Assembly: GCA_963717955.1 (NCBI GenBank)
Contig: CAVQXR010000001.1
Coordinates: 1,240,001-1,304,000 of the forward strand
Direction: 5' to 3'
Origin: CAVQXR01 sp963717955
GTDB taxonomy: Bacteria; Actinomycetota; Thermoleophilia; Gaiellales; Gaiellaceae
DNA length: 64,000 bases
Part shown: positions 43,018 to 51,138 of the stretch, in pieces
How positions within the stretch are numbered: position 1 is the first letter of the stretch
How the letters are laid out: each line of letters begins with the position of its first letter
Notes under the pieces: generated by a model
What the model was told of the DNA's origin: nothing
Databases searched by the model: none
What the model saw: only the letters and a program-made list of their open reading frames with translations
Translations under genes and position numbers: made by a program

Positions 43018-44679
43018 ATGAGTCGCAGCCCAGAGCCGATCTCGACGCGGGCATTCTGGATCGGTGTTGTGGCCGCGACGGTCGGCGTGGCGGCGTTCCT
43101 GGGCACCCAGCTGCTCGCCTGGCCACCTCACGAAGACGAGACACTCGCCCTGTTCGTCGGCTCTCAGCCGCTCGGCGAGATGCTGCAGACGGTCCTCTGG
43201 GAACGCGGCGGCGCCCCCCTCCACTTCTTGCTCGTGCACCTCGTGAGCCTGGTCTCGCCGACGCTCGCGGGTGTTCGGGCGATCTCGCTCGCCTTCGCCG
43301 TGCTGAGCATCCCTGTCGTGGCGCTGCTCGCGCGCCGGCTGACCGATCGACGCACGGCTCTCATAGCGACCATCCTCGTGGCGGCGAGCTGGGTCACGCT
43401 GTTCCACGGCGTCTACGGTCGGATGTACAGCCTCTTCCTCTTCCTCTCGGCGTTGTCGTTCGTCGCTCTGCTGCGGGCCCTCGAGCGCCGCAGCTGGGCC
43501 GCCTGGACGCTGTGGGCGCTGGCGATGCTCGCCACCCTCGCGTCCCACCAGTACGGGGCATTCCTCCTCGCCGTGCATGTCGTCTACACGCTGGTCGTCT
43601 GGTGGAAGGCACGCTTCCGGCTGGTGCTGCCCGGGGTGGCGCTGCTGGCGGTCGTGGGCCTGGCAACGCCCGTCTGGCGCTCGAACCTCACGCTCGCCTC
43701 GCGCTTCGACGTCGGCCTGGGCGACGGCGGGAGCCAGCTCGGTGGCCCGTACCCCGTTCTCGAGTACCTGCGCAGCGCACTCGGTGACTTCGTCGCGGGC
43801 TGGGTCGGGGTGTTCGCGGCGGTCTGCGCGGTTGCCGTCCTCGGCCTCGTCGTGCTCGCGCGCACGCAGAAGCTTACGGCGATGCTCGCCGGCCTCGTCT
43901 TCCTCGTCCCGACGATCGGGCTCATGGCAGCGAGGGTCGGTGGCAGCGCGAGCGCCCCCGAGACACGGCATCTCGTCTTCGCGCTGCCGTTCTTCGCGAT
44001 CCTCGTTGCAGCGGGCGTTCTGTTCCTGGCGGCCCACGCAGGGCGGCACGCGGCGACGGTCACCGCACTCGCCGTCGCGACGCTCGTCGCGCTCGAGGTT
44101 GCCTGGGGTTGGTCGGCGACGCCGACGCTCTACGCGGGTGAGCCGACGAAGCGCCGCGAGGCCCGCGAGGAGGCGACGCGCTGGCTCGCGCAGCAGCTGC
44201 TGCCGAGCGACGTGCTGTTCGGCTACGACCCGCTCTATCTCGGCGCACGGCAGCTCGGGGCGCCGGAGGGACAGGTCGTCGTCCCGCGGGCCGATCCGAC
44301 GCTCGCCGCCGAGGCGCTCACGGCGGCGCACAAGCCGCTCGGACGGGGCGTGTGGGTGCTCGACGCCAGCGACGGCAGCCGGATCGTCAACAACGCGTCG
44401 CGCAGGCTGACGATCCAGCAGCGCGCGCCGGACGCCGGGTTCGAGGCGGCGGCCTTCGGCCCGTTCCTGATCCTCGTCACGAAGGAGCCGGTCGTGACGG
44501 CCGAGCGCTTTCTCCGGGACACGGTGCAGGTCCAGGCGATGGGCGCCATCGACCTGGGCGTGACCAACGCGTACATCAACTACAACACGGCCGTGACGGC
44601 GCTCGCCGAGCTCGAGGAGGCCGAGATGTACCGCTCGGCGGGACGGTTGGCCCGGCCGCCCCTCAGAGCGCTTCGATGA
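43018..44679 (+). CDS. GT39/PMT-like membrane glycosyltransferase
   Basis: A 553-residue protein with about eleven to twelve membrane spans. An early acidic motif after the first span (WPPHEDETLALFVG) fits the ExD/DE catalytic loop of the ArnT/PMT (GT-C) fold. The C-terminal ~170 residues form a soluble outer domain (YDPLYLGARQLG, GVWVLDASDGSRIVNNASRR). It probably transfers a sugar from a polyprenyl-phosphate donor to a cell-wall or protein acceptor. ATG 43018 puts the first span at the N-terminus. Its last 17 bp overlap the convergent aminotransferase. Confidence 0.85.
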   Translation: MSRSPEPISTRAFWIGVVAATVGVAAFLGTQLLAWPPHEDETLALFVGSQPLGEMLQTVLWERGGAPLHFLLVHLVSLVSPTLAGVRAISLAFAVLSIPVVALLARRLTDRRTALIATILVAASWVTLFHGVYGRMYSLFLFLSALSFVALLRALERRSWAAWTLWALAMLATLASHQYGAFLLAVHVVYTLVVWWKARFRLVLPGVALLAVVGLATPVWRSNLTLASRFDVGLGDGGSQLGGPYPVLEYLRSALGDFVAGWVGVFAAVCAVAVLGLVVLARTQKLTAMLAGLVFLVPTIGLMAARVGGSASAPETRHLVFALPFFAILVAAGVLFLAAHAGRHAATVTALAVATLVALEVAWGWSATPTLYAGEPTKRREAREEATRWLAQQLLPSDVLFGYDPLYLGARQLGAPEGQVVVPRADPTLAAEALTAAHKPLGRGVWVLDASDGSRIVNNASRRLTIQQRAPDAGFEAAAFGPFLILVTKEPVVTAERFLRDTVQVQAMGAIDLGVTNAYINYNTAVTALAELEEAEMYRSAGRLARPPLRALR

Positions 44680-45844
44680 AGGCCCGCATCCGCTCGAGCG
44701 CACGCTCGAGGTTCGCCGGCGACGTCGCATACGAGAGCCGGAGGTTCGACCGACCGACCTGCCCGAAGGCCGTCCCGGCGAGCAGCGCCACGCCCGCCTC
44801 GTCGAGGAGCCGCGTCGCGAGCTCTTCGGCCGCGATCGGCACGCCGCCGACGTTCGGGAACGCATAGAACGCGCCCCTCGGCATCCGGCAGCTCACCCCC
44901 GGCAGCTCGTTGAGGCCCCGCACGACGAGATCGCGCCTGCGACGAAACTCCTCCACCATCGACGCCGGCCCGTCCTGGGGCCCTGTCAGCGCCGCGACCC
45001 CGGCGAGCTGAACGAACGGCGGCACGCACGAGGTCGAGTTGACGAAGAAGCGGACGAGCGGATCGACGAGCGGCTCGGGGACGGCCGCATACCCGCAGCG
45101 CCATCCGGTCATCGCGTAGGTCTTCGAGAACCCGTCGAGGACGATCGTCCGCTCGAGCATGCCCGGGAACGAGGCGATCGAGGCGAACTCTCCCTCGTAC
45201 AGGAGCCGCCCGTAGACCTCGTCGGAGAGGATCCACGCGTCCGTCTGTCCGAGCAGCCGCGCCGATGCCTCGAGATCGGCGGTTGGAACCACGCCGCCGG
45301 TCGGGTTCTGGGGCGAGTTGAGGATCACGAGCTTCGTCTTCGGTGAGAGGCGGATCTCGAGGTCGGCCGGGTCGAACGAGAAGTCGCGCTCCTCGAGCAG
45401 CGGCAGGGGCACCGGCGTCGCGCCCGCGAAGCGGATCGCCGACTCGTAGATCGGGAACCCGGGATCCGGGTACACGACCTCGTCGCCCGGGTTCGCGACG
45501 GCAAGGACCGTGAAGAAGAGAAATGGCTTCGCACCGTTGGCGATGAGAACCCGCTCCGGGCCGATGTCGACCTCGCGCGAGCGCGAGAGATACGCGGCCG
45601 CAGCCTCCCGCAGCTCGGGGATGCCGGCGCTCGCGCAGTAATGGGTCTGCCCTGCCTGCAGCGCCGCATACGCCGCCTCCACGATGTGCGCGGGCGTGTC
45701 GAAATCCGGCTCGCCGATCTCGAGATGGATCACGTCCTTGCCCGAGCGCTCGAGCTCCTTCGCCCGTGCCAGCACCGAGAATGCGGTCTCCGTGCCGAGC
45801 CGCTCGAGGCTCGTCGCCAGCCCGAAGCTCTCGACCCCGCTCAC
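44663..45844 (-). CDS. class I/II pyridoxal-phosphate aminotransferase
   Basis: A 393-residue fold-type I aminotransferase, near AspC/AlaT types. SpRIxE-type N-terminus is replaced by VIHLEIGEPDFDTP; NSPQNPTGGV, SDEVYGRLLYEG, the catalytic lysine in DGFSKTYAMTGWRCGY and RLSYA near the end (arginine for the alpha-carboxylate) are present. It uses PLP to transfer amino groups between amino and keto acids; the substrate is not resolvable. It stands convergent to the GT39 gene. Confidence 0.93.
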   Translation of the reverse strand: MSGVESFGLATSLERLGTETAFSVLARAKELERSGKDVIHLEIGEPDFDTPAHIVEAAYAALQAGQTHYCASAGIPELREAAAAYLSRSREVDIGPERVLIANGAKPFLFFTVLAVANPGDEVVYPDPGFPIYESAIRFAGATPVPLPLLEERDFSFDPADLEIRLSPKTKLVILNSPQNPTGGVVPTADLEASARLLGQTDAWILSDEVYGRLLYEGEFASIASFPGMLERTIVLDGFSKTYAMTGWRCGYAAVPEPLVDPLVRFFVNSTSCVPPFVQLAGVAALTGPQDGPASMVEEFRRRRDLVVRGLNELPGVSCRMPRGAFYAFPNVGGVPIAAEELATRLLDEAGVALLAGTAFGQVGRSNLRLSYATSPANLERALERMRAFIEAL

Positions 45845-45993
45845 GGTGCGACCTCCATCCGGGCCGCCAGCATAGTCGGGCAGGCCTGGGTTGGCGACGA
45901 CGATCGATCGCCCGAGGGCGCGGACAACGGGCGGCTGCTGCGGCGCGTCGACGGCGAGCGCCGGGGAGGCCCGTGTCCGCCGCGGCTCGGAGC

Positions 45994-47211
45994 TCAGGCG
46001 ACGATTAGCTCGAGCGTGCGGGCGAGAACACGCGCGCCGAGCTCACAGTGCCTCGGCTCGGTGTGCTCCGCGGGCGAGTGGCTGATCCCGCCGCGGCTCG
46101 GGACGAACAGCATTGCCGCCGGCACGTGCCTGCCGACGATCATCGCGTCGTGCCCGGCGCCGCTCGGCAGGCGCATCGCCGACGCGCCTGCTTCGTCGGC
46201 AGCCAGCTCGATCGTCGTCTGCAACCCTTCGTCCATGGCGAGCGGCTGCAGGCGGTTCGTCTCGAGCAGCTCGAGCCCGAGGCTCTCCTCCGTCGCGATC
46301 CGCTCGAGCGTCCGACGGACGAATGGCTCGAGGTGGGAGAAGCCGTCCGCGGTCGCCGACCGCACGTCGATCGTGAGCTCGCACGCGCCGGGAATCACGT
46401 TGAAGCCCCCCGGCTCGACGCGCAGGATGCCGACGTTCGCCGTCATGTCGCCGCGCCGTCGTGCCTCTTCACGAAGCGCGAGCACCGTGCGGGCGGCGCC
46501 GGCGAGCGCGTCCCGTCGCGCGTCCATCGGGGTCGTTCCAGCATGGTTCGCCTGCCCGGTGAGGCGTGCCCGGAACCCGAGGAGGCCCACGATCCCGGTC
46601 ACGACGCCGATGTCCGCGCCTGCCTGCTCGAGCGTCGGCCCCTGCTCGATGTGGAGCTCGAGGTAGGCCTCGACGCCGTCGATCGCCTTGGCCTCCGGCA
46701 GCAGGGCGAAGTCCGCACCGCGGGCGCTCATCGCCTGCTCCAGGGTCACGCCGTCCGCATCGAGGCGGTCCGCGAGGCCGGAGAGATCGTCGCCGCAGAA
46801 CGCGCGGCTGCCGAGCAGGCCCGTCCGGAAGCGCGTCCCCTCCTCGTCCATGAACGACACGAGCCAGACCGGTCGCCGCGGACGCACCCCTCGCCCCCGA
46901 AGCTCGCGGATCGCGTCGAGCGCTGCGACGACACCGAGCGCGCCGTCGTATCGCCCGCCGTTCGGCACCGTGTCGAGATGGGAGCCGACCAGCACGGCGG
47001 CCCCCTCTCCCGCGTCCCACCTTCCGAGCACGTTCCCGGCCGCGTCGATCCCCGCGACGAGCCCGAGCGCCCGTAGCTCCTCGCAGAGCCACTCGCTCGC
47101 CGCGTCGAGCTCCGGCGACCAGGCGACCCGTGTCACCCCGCCGTCCTCGACGGCCCCGAACGCCGCGAGGGCCTCGAGGTCAGCCGCGATCCGGCCCGTC
47201 ACCGGTCGCAC
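45994..47211 (-). CDS. M20 family N-carbamoyl-L-amino acid hydrolase / allantoate amidohydrolase-like enzyme
   Basis: A 405-residue di-zinc amidohydrolase. GSHLDTVPNGGRYDGALGVVAA carries the first zinc histidine and bridging aspartate, SFMDEEGTRF the catalytic glutamates, and ELHIEQGPTLEQ and PSGAGHDAM further ligands. This is the AllC/HyuC/beta-ureidopropionase group, which cleaves ureido bonds. That fits the hydantoin-type genes (HyuA, HyuB, racemase) 7-16 kb away. Starts at 47211 or 47202 are both possible. Confidence 0.9.
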   Translation of the reverse strand: MRPVTGRIAADLEALAAFGAVEDGGVTRVAWSPELDAASEWLCEELRALGLVAGIDAAGNVLGRWDAGEGAAVLVGSHLDTVPNGGRYDGALGVVAALDAIRELRGRGVRPRRPVWLVSFMDEEGTRFRTGLLGSRAFCGDDLSGLADRLDADGVTLEQAMSARGADFALLPEAKAIDGVEAYLELHIEQGPTLEQAGADIGVVTGIVGLLGFRARLTGQANHAGTTPMDARRDALAGAARTVLALREEARRRGDMTANVGILRVEPGGFNVIPGACELTIDVRSATADGFSHLEPFVRRTLERIATEESLGLELLETNRLQPLAMDEGLQTTIELAADEAGASAMRLPSGAGHDAMIVGRHVPAAMLFVPSRGGISHSPAEHTEPRHCELGARVLARTLELIVA

Positions 47212-47827
47212 TCTCCGGGGCCGGCGCCGCCTTCCCGTCGTCGCGCTGTCGGCGGCGGAGCCAGCGCGAGCCCTCGATGAGGGACGCGATCCCGAAGGCG
47301 ATCCCGAGCGCGAGCAGGATCCCGTAGAGCGGGTGCTCCTCGAACGCCGTTCCTCCGATGTAGCCGATCAGGCCGCCGTACAGCGCCCAGAGGATCGCTG
47401 CGCCGGCATCCCAGAGGGCGTACCGGAGCCAGGGGAAGTGCAGCACGCCGGCGCTGAACGCAACCGCCGAGCGGCCACCCGGAATGAACCTGCCGGCGAT
47501 GATGAGAACGCCCCCGCGCTGCTCGAGCGCGCGTTCCGCACGTTCGAGGTGCCGGCGCTTCTCCCCCGGGAAGATCCGGCCCTCCACGAAGGCCTTGAGG
47601 TAGCGGCCGATCGCATAGGCCGTGTTGTCGCCGAGAAACGCGCCAACGGCGGCGCAGATGATGATGATCGACAGCTCCAGCTCACCTGTCGCCGCCAGCG
47701 CGCCCGCGGTGATCAGCGCCGTCTCGCTCGGGATGATCGGGAACAGCACGTCCGCGTAGGCGAACGCGAACACGACGAGGTATGTCCAGGAGGAGCCTGA
47801 GATCCAATCGAGCAGAGAATCGAGCAC
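47180..47827 (-). CDS. DedA family membrane protein
   Basis: A 215-residue integral membrane protein. FPIIPSETALITAGALAATG and GAFLGDNTAYAIGRYL are the re-entrant loop motifs of DedA, and RFIPGGRSAVAFSAGV carries the conserved RF.PGGR segment. The family recycles undecaprenyl phosphate and supports membrane homeostasis. Its 3' end overlaps the M20 gene by 32 bp. Confidence 0.93.
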   Translation of the reverse strand: MLDSLLDWISGSSWTYLVVFAFAYADVLFPIIPSETALITAGALAATGELELSIIIICAAVGAFLGDNTAYAIGRYLKAFVEGRIFPGEKRRHLERAERALEQRGGVLIIAGRFIPGGRSAVAFSAGVLHFPWLRYALWDAGAAILWALYGGLIGYIGGTAFEEHPLYGILLALGIAFGIASLIEGSRWLRRRQRDDGKAAPAPESATGDGPDRG

Positions 47828-47915
47828 GCTCGCCCATTCTGCCGGTCCGATTGCCTGCCGGAGGCGGGCGCGTCAGACTGGTCGGAGCATGGACGGAGCC
47901 TGACGAGGAGAACGC

Positions 47916-48713
47916 ATGGGAGAGCACCTGATCGAGCGGATGACCTGGGAGGAGGTCGACGAACGGATCCGGGCAGGGGTCGACGCGGTCCTCGTCCCGG
48001 TGGGCACGACCGAGCAGCACGGCCCGCACATGCCGCTCGACACCGACTGCTTCATCGCCCGCTCGCTCAGCCTGCTCGCCGCGGAGCGGGCGGAGGCCGA
48101 GGGGGTCAGCCTGCTCGTCGCGCCCACCCTGAACGTGACGTTGTCCTGGTACCACATGCAGTTCCCGGGCAGCATGCGCCTCTCGACGACGACCTTCCTG
48201 CAGGTCTTCAGGGAGGTCTGCGACTCGCTCGTCCATCATGGCCTCACGAACCTGATCGCCGTCAACGGGCACGGCGGGAACATCGCGGCCCTGACGGTGG
48301 CCGTCAACCACTACCTGGAGACGACGGAACGCCGGGTCTTCCTGGTCCAGTGGTGGGATCTCGCTGCCGACGTGCTCGCCCCGGTGGAGGGCCCGATGAT
48401 CCACGCGGAGGAGGCCGAGACCTCGCTGGCGCTCGCGCTCGGCCAGCGAGTCCTGATGGACCGGGCAACGCGCGACGCCTGGGACCGGGGGCAGGCGGTC
48501 AGGGACGCGGGGCTCCCGTGGACGTCGTTCGGCCAGTACGGGATGCGGCATGCCGGCCCGAAGGTCGTCGTCCCGATGGACATGCTGCGGGACATCAGCG
48601 CGTCAGGGGTCGTCGGCGACGCCACCCGCGCGGAGGTCGGCACGGGGCAGCGTATCGTCGACGCGCTCGTGCCGCGGATGGTTCAGGTGGCGCGCGAGAC
48701 GGCCGGAGCCTGA
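47916..48713 (+). CDS. creatininase family amidohydrolase
   Basis: A 265-residue hydrolase. VLVPVGTTEQHGPHMPLDTDCFIA carries the metal-binding Glu/His/Asp, LIAVNGHGGN the second metal region, and MIHAEEAETSLAL a further glutamate ligand. The family opens cyclic amides (creatinine) or acts in cofactor synthesis (MftE, ArfB). Here the neighbouring ureido and hydantoin enzymes make an amide-catabolic role plausible. The Crp-type gene begins 5 bp after its stop, so it is probably cotranscribed. Confidence 0.9.
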   Translation: MGEHLIERMTWEEVDERIRAGVDAVLVPVGTTEQHGPHMPLDTDCFIARSLSLLAAERAEAEGVSLLVAPTLNVTLSWYHMQFPGSMRLSTTTFLQVFREVCDSLVHHGLTNLIAVNGHGGNIAALTVAVNHYLETTERRVFLVQWWDLAADVLAPVEGPMIHAEEAETSLALALGQRVLMDRATRDAWDRGQAVRDAGLPWTSFGQYGMRHAGPKVVVPMDMLRDISASGVVGDATRAEVGTGQRIVDALVPRMVQVARETAGA

Positions 48714-48717
48714 GCCC

Positions 48718-49383
48718 GTGGAGTGGCCCCTCCTCGCCGACGTTCCACCCGACGATCTGCGCCATGTGCTGTCGGTCGCCCGGCGGCGAACGTTCCGCAA
48801 GGGCGAGGTGGTCTTCCACCGCGGCGACCCGGCCGACGCCTTGCACCTCATCACGAGGGGTCGGTTCGCCGCCCGTGCCGCGACCCTGGTCGGGGACAAC
48901 GTGCTCCTGAGCGTCATGGGCCCCGGTGACGCCTTCGGGGAGCTGGCGCTCGTGGGCGCGAGCGGGATCCGCTCGGCCACCGTCGCGGCGCTCGAGACCG
49001 GGGAGACGCTCTCGATCACGCGGCCGGACTTCGCGGCGCTCCTCGAGCGGCATCCGCGTGTCCAGGCCGTCCTGACCGGCCTTCTCGCCGAGCAGGTCGC
49101 CCGCATCAGCGAGCGCCTGATCGAGGCGCTCTCGGTCGACGCCGAGCGGCGGGTCCTGCGACGCCTCCTGGAGCTGTCCGATGTCTACGGCGGCCAGGGC
49201 GACCAGGCGGTCATCCCGCTCACCCAGGAGGAGCTCGCCGGCCTCGCGGGTACCTCGCGGGAGACCGTCAACCGCGTCTTGCGCGAGGAGGCGCGGCGAG
49301 GCACCGTCACGCTCGGCCGCGGCCGGACGGTCGTGGTCGACCGTCAGGAGCTGTCGCGACGTGCCCGGCCGGCCGCACTGTGA
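48718..49383 (+). CDS. Crp/Fnr family transcriptional regulator
   Basis: A 221-residue regulator from GTG 48718. The N-terminal cyclic-nucleotide-binding barrel has PGDAFGELALVGASGIRSATVAAL, close to the phosphate-binding cassette FGELAL..RSATV of cAMP receptors. The C-terminal winged helix has LTQEELAGLAGTSRETVNRVLRE, with recognition helix TSRETVNRVL as in CRP. No N-terminal Fnr cysteines occur, so cAMP binding is likely; a class III cyclase is coded elsewhere in the window. CRP-type palindromes begin at its stop codon. Confidence 0.93.
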   Translation: MEWPLLADVPPDDLRHVLSVARRRTFRKGEVVFHRGDPADALHLITRGRFAARAATLVGDNVLLSVMGPGDAFGELALVGASGIRSATVAALETGETLSITRPDFAALLERHPRVQAVLTGLLAEQVARISERLIEALSVDAERRVLRRLLELSDVYGGQGDQAVIPLTQEELAGLAGTSRETVNRVLREEARRGTVTLGRGRTVVVDRQELSRRARPAAL

Positions 49384-49424
49384 CGAATCTCACCTCTGTG
49401 ACGAGTTTCACACTCGTCGTGTGA
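49379..49424 (+). promoter_or_regulatory. cluster of CRP-type palindromes
   Basis: Three nested sites follow the Crp gene: TGTGA-CGAATC-TCACC (49379-49394), TGTGA-CGAGTT-TCACA (49397-49412), an exact match to the CRP consensus TGTGAN6TCACA, and TCACAC-TCGTC-GTGTGA (49408-49424). The exact site is centred about 64 bp upstream of the predicted start of the promoter at 49434-49462, near the class I activation position. Confidence 0.75.
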
Positions 49425-49433
49425 GCATGGTCA

Positions 49434-49462
49434 TCGACAGCGTCGGAGGGGGACCGTATAGT
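49434..49462 (+). promoter_or_regulatory. sigma-70-type promoter downstream of CRP sites
   Basis: TCGACA (49434-49439) and TATAGT (49457-49462) are separated by 17 bp. They lie downstream of the CRP palindromes and upstream of a 12-codon ORF. Predicted transcription starts near 49469, going right. Confidence 0.6.
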
Positions 49463-49505
49463 GGAGGCAGTACGGAAGTACCGGACGAGGGCGAAAGGAG
49501 CGGGA

Positions 49506-49544
49506 ATGGTGCTCGAGCGGCGCATCCGCCCCAGGCGGGTTTAG
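49506..49544 (+). CDS. 12-residue leader-type ORF in a possible CRP-controlled small transcript
   Basis: ATG 49506 is preceded by AAAGGAG at proper spacing and encodes MVLERRIRPRRV before TAG. It sits between a CRP-linked promoter and a strong hairpin at 49567-49600, with no larger plus-strand gene following until the methyltransferase at 50203. It could be a leader peptide, a tiny basic protein, or part of a small regulatory RNA. The rest of the 350-bp gap holds no other gene. Confidence 0.4.
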   Translation: MVLERRIRPRRV

Positions 49545-49566
49545 GACCACCGGACAGACCGGTTAC

Positions 49567-49600
49567 GCGAGGTCGGACTGCGAGTTGCAGCCGACCTCGC
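49567..49600 (+). terminator. terminator-like hairpin
   Basis: GCGAGGTCGG (49567-49576) and CCGACCTCGC (49591-49600) form a perfect 10-bp stem, with an inner CTGC/GCAG pair in the loop. It is followed by TGTGTTGG rather than a clean T-run. It would close a transcript of about 130-140 nt begun near 49469. Confidence 0.5.
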
Positions 49601-49732
49601 TGTGTTGGACGGGACGCCGGGGACTCTCTCGCCCCGTCAGTTCGTGACCCGAAGCACCCGGCGAGTTGGGCGTCCGGCCCGGTGTGCCGGGCAGCGGACG
49701 ACGCCCTTCCCGACGCCCGTCGAGGCCGTTCG

Positions 49733-50113
49733 TCAGTCGTGGCCGTGGCGCTCGGGCACCCCGAAGCGGCGGGCCGTGCCCTCCTCGAAGTCGTACTGGA
49801 CGAACACGGCCGGCTCGTCGCCGACCACCCATCCGTCGTGGCCGGCCTCGATGACCGCGAACTGGGGTGCCGTGACCTCGTACGTGCAGCCGTCCTCGTA
49901 CACCCCCTGCATGTGCCCCTGCACGAGGAAGCCGACGTGGGTGTGCATGCAGGAGTCCGTCTTCACGATCGGCCTCATGTGCGTCGACCAACGGAAGCCG
50001 ACCGGGTACACGATTCGCTTCATCCGCCCGGAGCCGACACGGGCGACGTCGACCTCGAGCCCTCCCACCGAATGGTGGTCGCAGCCCGGAATCGGGTCGA
50101 GATGGGATCCCAC
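49733..50113 (-). CDS. cupin-domain protein
   Basis: A 126-residue cupin. GFRWSTHMRPIVKTDSCMHTHVGFLVQGHMQGVYEDG carries a His-x-His pair (HTH) and further His in the first motif; AVIEAGHDGWVVGDEPAVFV is the second. The metal site looks complete. A shorter start at the internal MKRIVYPVGF is possible. It lies divergent from the methyltransferase gene and may act on a small polar substrate, unknown. Confidence 0.78.
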   Translation of the reverse strand: MGSHLDPIPGCDHHSVGGLEVDVARVGSGRMKRIVYPVGFRWSTHMRPIVKTDSCMHTHVGFLVQGHMQGVYEDGCTYEVTAPQFAVIEAGHDGWVVGDEPAVFVQYDFEEGTARRFGVPERHGHD

Positions 50114-50202
50114 CGCGCAACCTCCCTCGTGCCGACAGCGTCGTCTCGCGGGATCCTAGACGGCCGGGGCGGGTCCCGTACCCGTCGCCGGCGGCGTCCC
50201 AC

Positions 50203-51126
50203 GTGACGGTCGACTGGGACGCCGAGGGGTATCACTGCGTCTCCGGACCCATGGAGGCAATGGGTCTCGCGGTGCTTCGGCGGCTGCCCCTCCGCGGTGA
50301 CGAGACAGTGCTCGACGCCGGGTGCGGCTCCGGGAGGGTCACCGCCCACCTCGTGGAGCGCCTTCCCCGCGGACGGGTGATCGCCGTCGACCTGTCGCCG
50401 GGCATGGTCGACGTGGCGCGGGCCCAGCTCGGTGACGGCGCCGACGTCCGTATCGCCGATCTCGTCACGCTCGAGCTGGAGCAGCCCGTGGACGCGATCG
50501 TGTCCACCGCGACGTTCCACTGGATCCTCGACCACGGGCGGCTGTTCCGGCGGCTGTTCGAGCTGCTCGCGCCGGGTGGCCGAGTCGTCGCGCAGTGCGG
50601 GGGCCACGGCAACATCGCGGGGGCACTCGCGGCGGCCGCCGAGGTCGCGGCGCGGGAACCGTACTCCGCACACTTCACGGGCTGGAGCCGGCCGTCGATC
50701 TTCGCGACACCCGCCGCGACCGGGGCGCGGCTGCGCGCCGCCGGCTTCGTCGACGTCCGCTGCTGGCTGGAACCGAGCCCGGTCGAGCCGGCGGACCCGG
50801 TCGAGTACCTGCGGACGATCACGCTCCGGGATCACCTGGCGGCGCTGCCGCACGACGCGGTCACAGGCTTCGTCGAGGAGGTCGTCGCGTTGCTCGACGA
50901 CCCCGGCGTCCTCGACTACGTCCGATTGAACATCGACGCGCGACGGCCTTCGTCGCCGCAGGACGCGGCTTGGAACTCGTTTCAGACTGACGTTTCGTCG
51001 CCGGGGCGTGATGGGCGGGTGCGATGCAAGGACGCAGGCAGCCCCAATACGAGACGTACTGGGGCGACCGAGGACGCCGCAGCGCACCCGCACAGCGCGT
51101 CACGGCGGCACAAGGCTTCAGTCTGA
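50203..51126 (+). CDS. class I SAM-dependent methyltransferase, 3' end formed by repeat copy C
   Basis: A Rossmann methyltransferase like trans-aconitate methyltransferase (Tam). VLDAGCGSGRVTAHLVERL is the SAM-binding motif I, VIAVDLSPGMVDVARAQ motif II, and STATFHWILDHGRLF a Tam-like signature. The core ends near residue 250 (LDYVRLNIDARRP). The last ~50 codons (from about 50971) run through repeat copy C and are Arg/Ser/Ala-rich without fold. The natural stop has probably been replaced by read-through into the repeat. As read the protein has 307 residues. Confidence 0.85.
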   Translation: MTVDWDAEGYHCVSGPMEAMGLAVLRRLPLRGDETVLDAGCGSGRVTAHLVERLPRGRVIAVDLSPGMVDVARAQLGDGADVRIADLVTLELEQPVDAIVSTATFHWILDHGRLFRRLFELLAPGGRVVAQCGGHGNIAGALAAAAEVAAREPYSAHFTGWSRPSIFATPAATGARLRAAGFVDVRCWLEPSPVEPADPVEYLRTITLRDHLAALPHDAVTGFVEEVVALLDDPGVLDYVRLNIDARRPSSPQDAAWNSFQTDVSSPGRDGRVRCKDAGSPNTRRTGATEDAAAHPHSASRRHKASV

Positions 51127-51138
51127 AACGGGTCTTAG
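50971..51138 (-). repeat. 168-bp structured repeat, copy C (3' of the PAQR gene)
   Basis: It begins at the stop codon (TAA) of the minus-strand hemolysin III/PAQR gene and extends into the end of the convergent methyltransferase frame. The arms CGTTTCAGACTGA and TCAGTCTGAAACG are perfect over 13 bp. The minus-strand core TCCTCGGTCGC and GCTGCCTGCGTCCTTG surrounds a hairpin with CCCCA-type stem (51041-51065). A middle helix pairs GGGTGCG with CGCACCC and CGTGA with TCACG. Core spacing equals copies A and B, but the ends lack CTAGTG. Confidence 0.82.
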
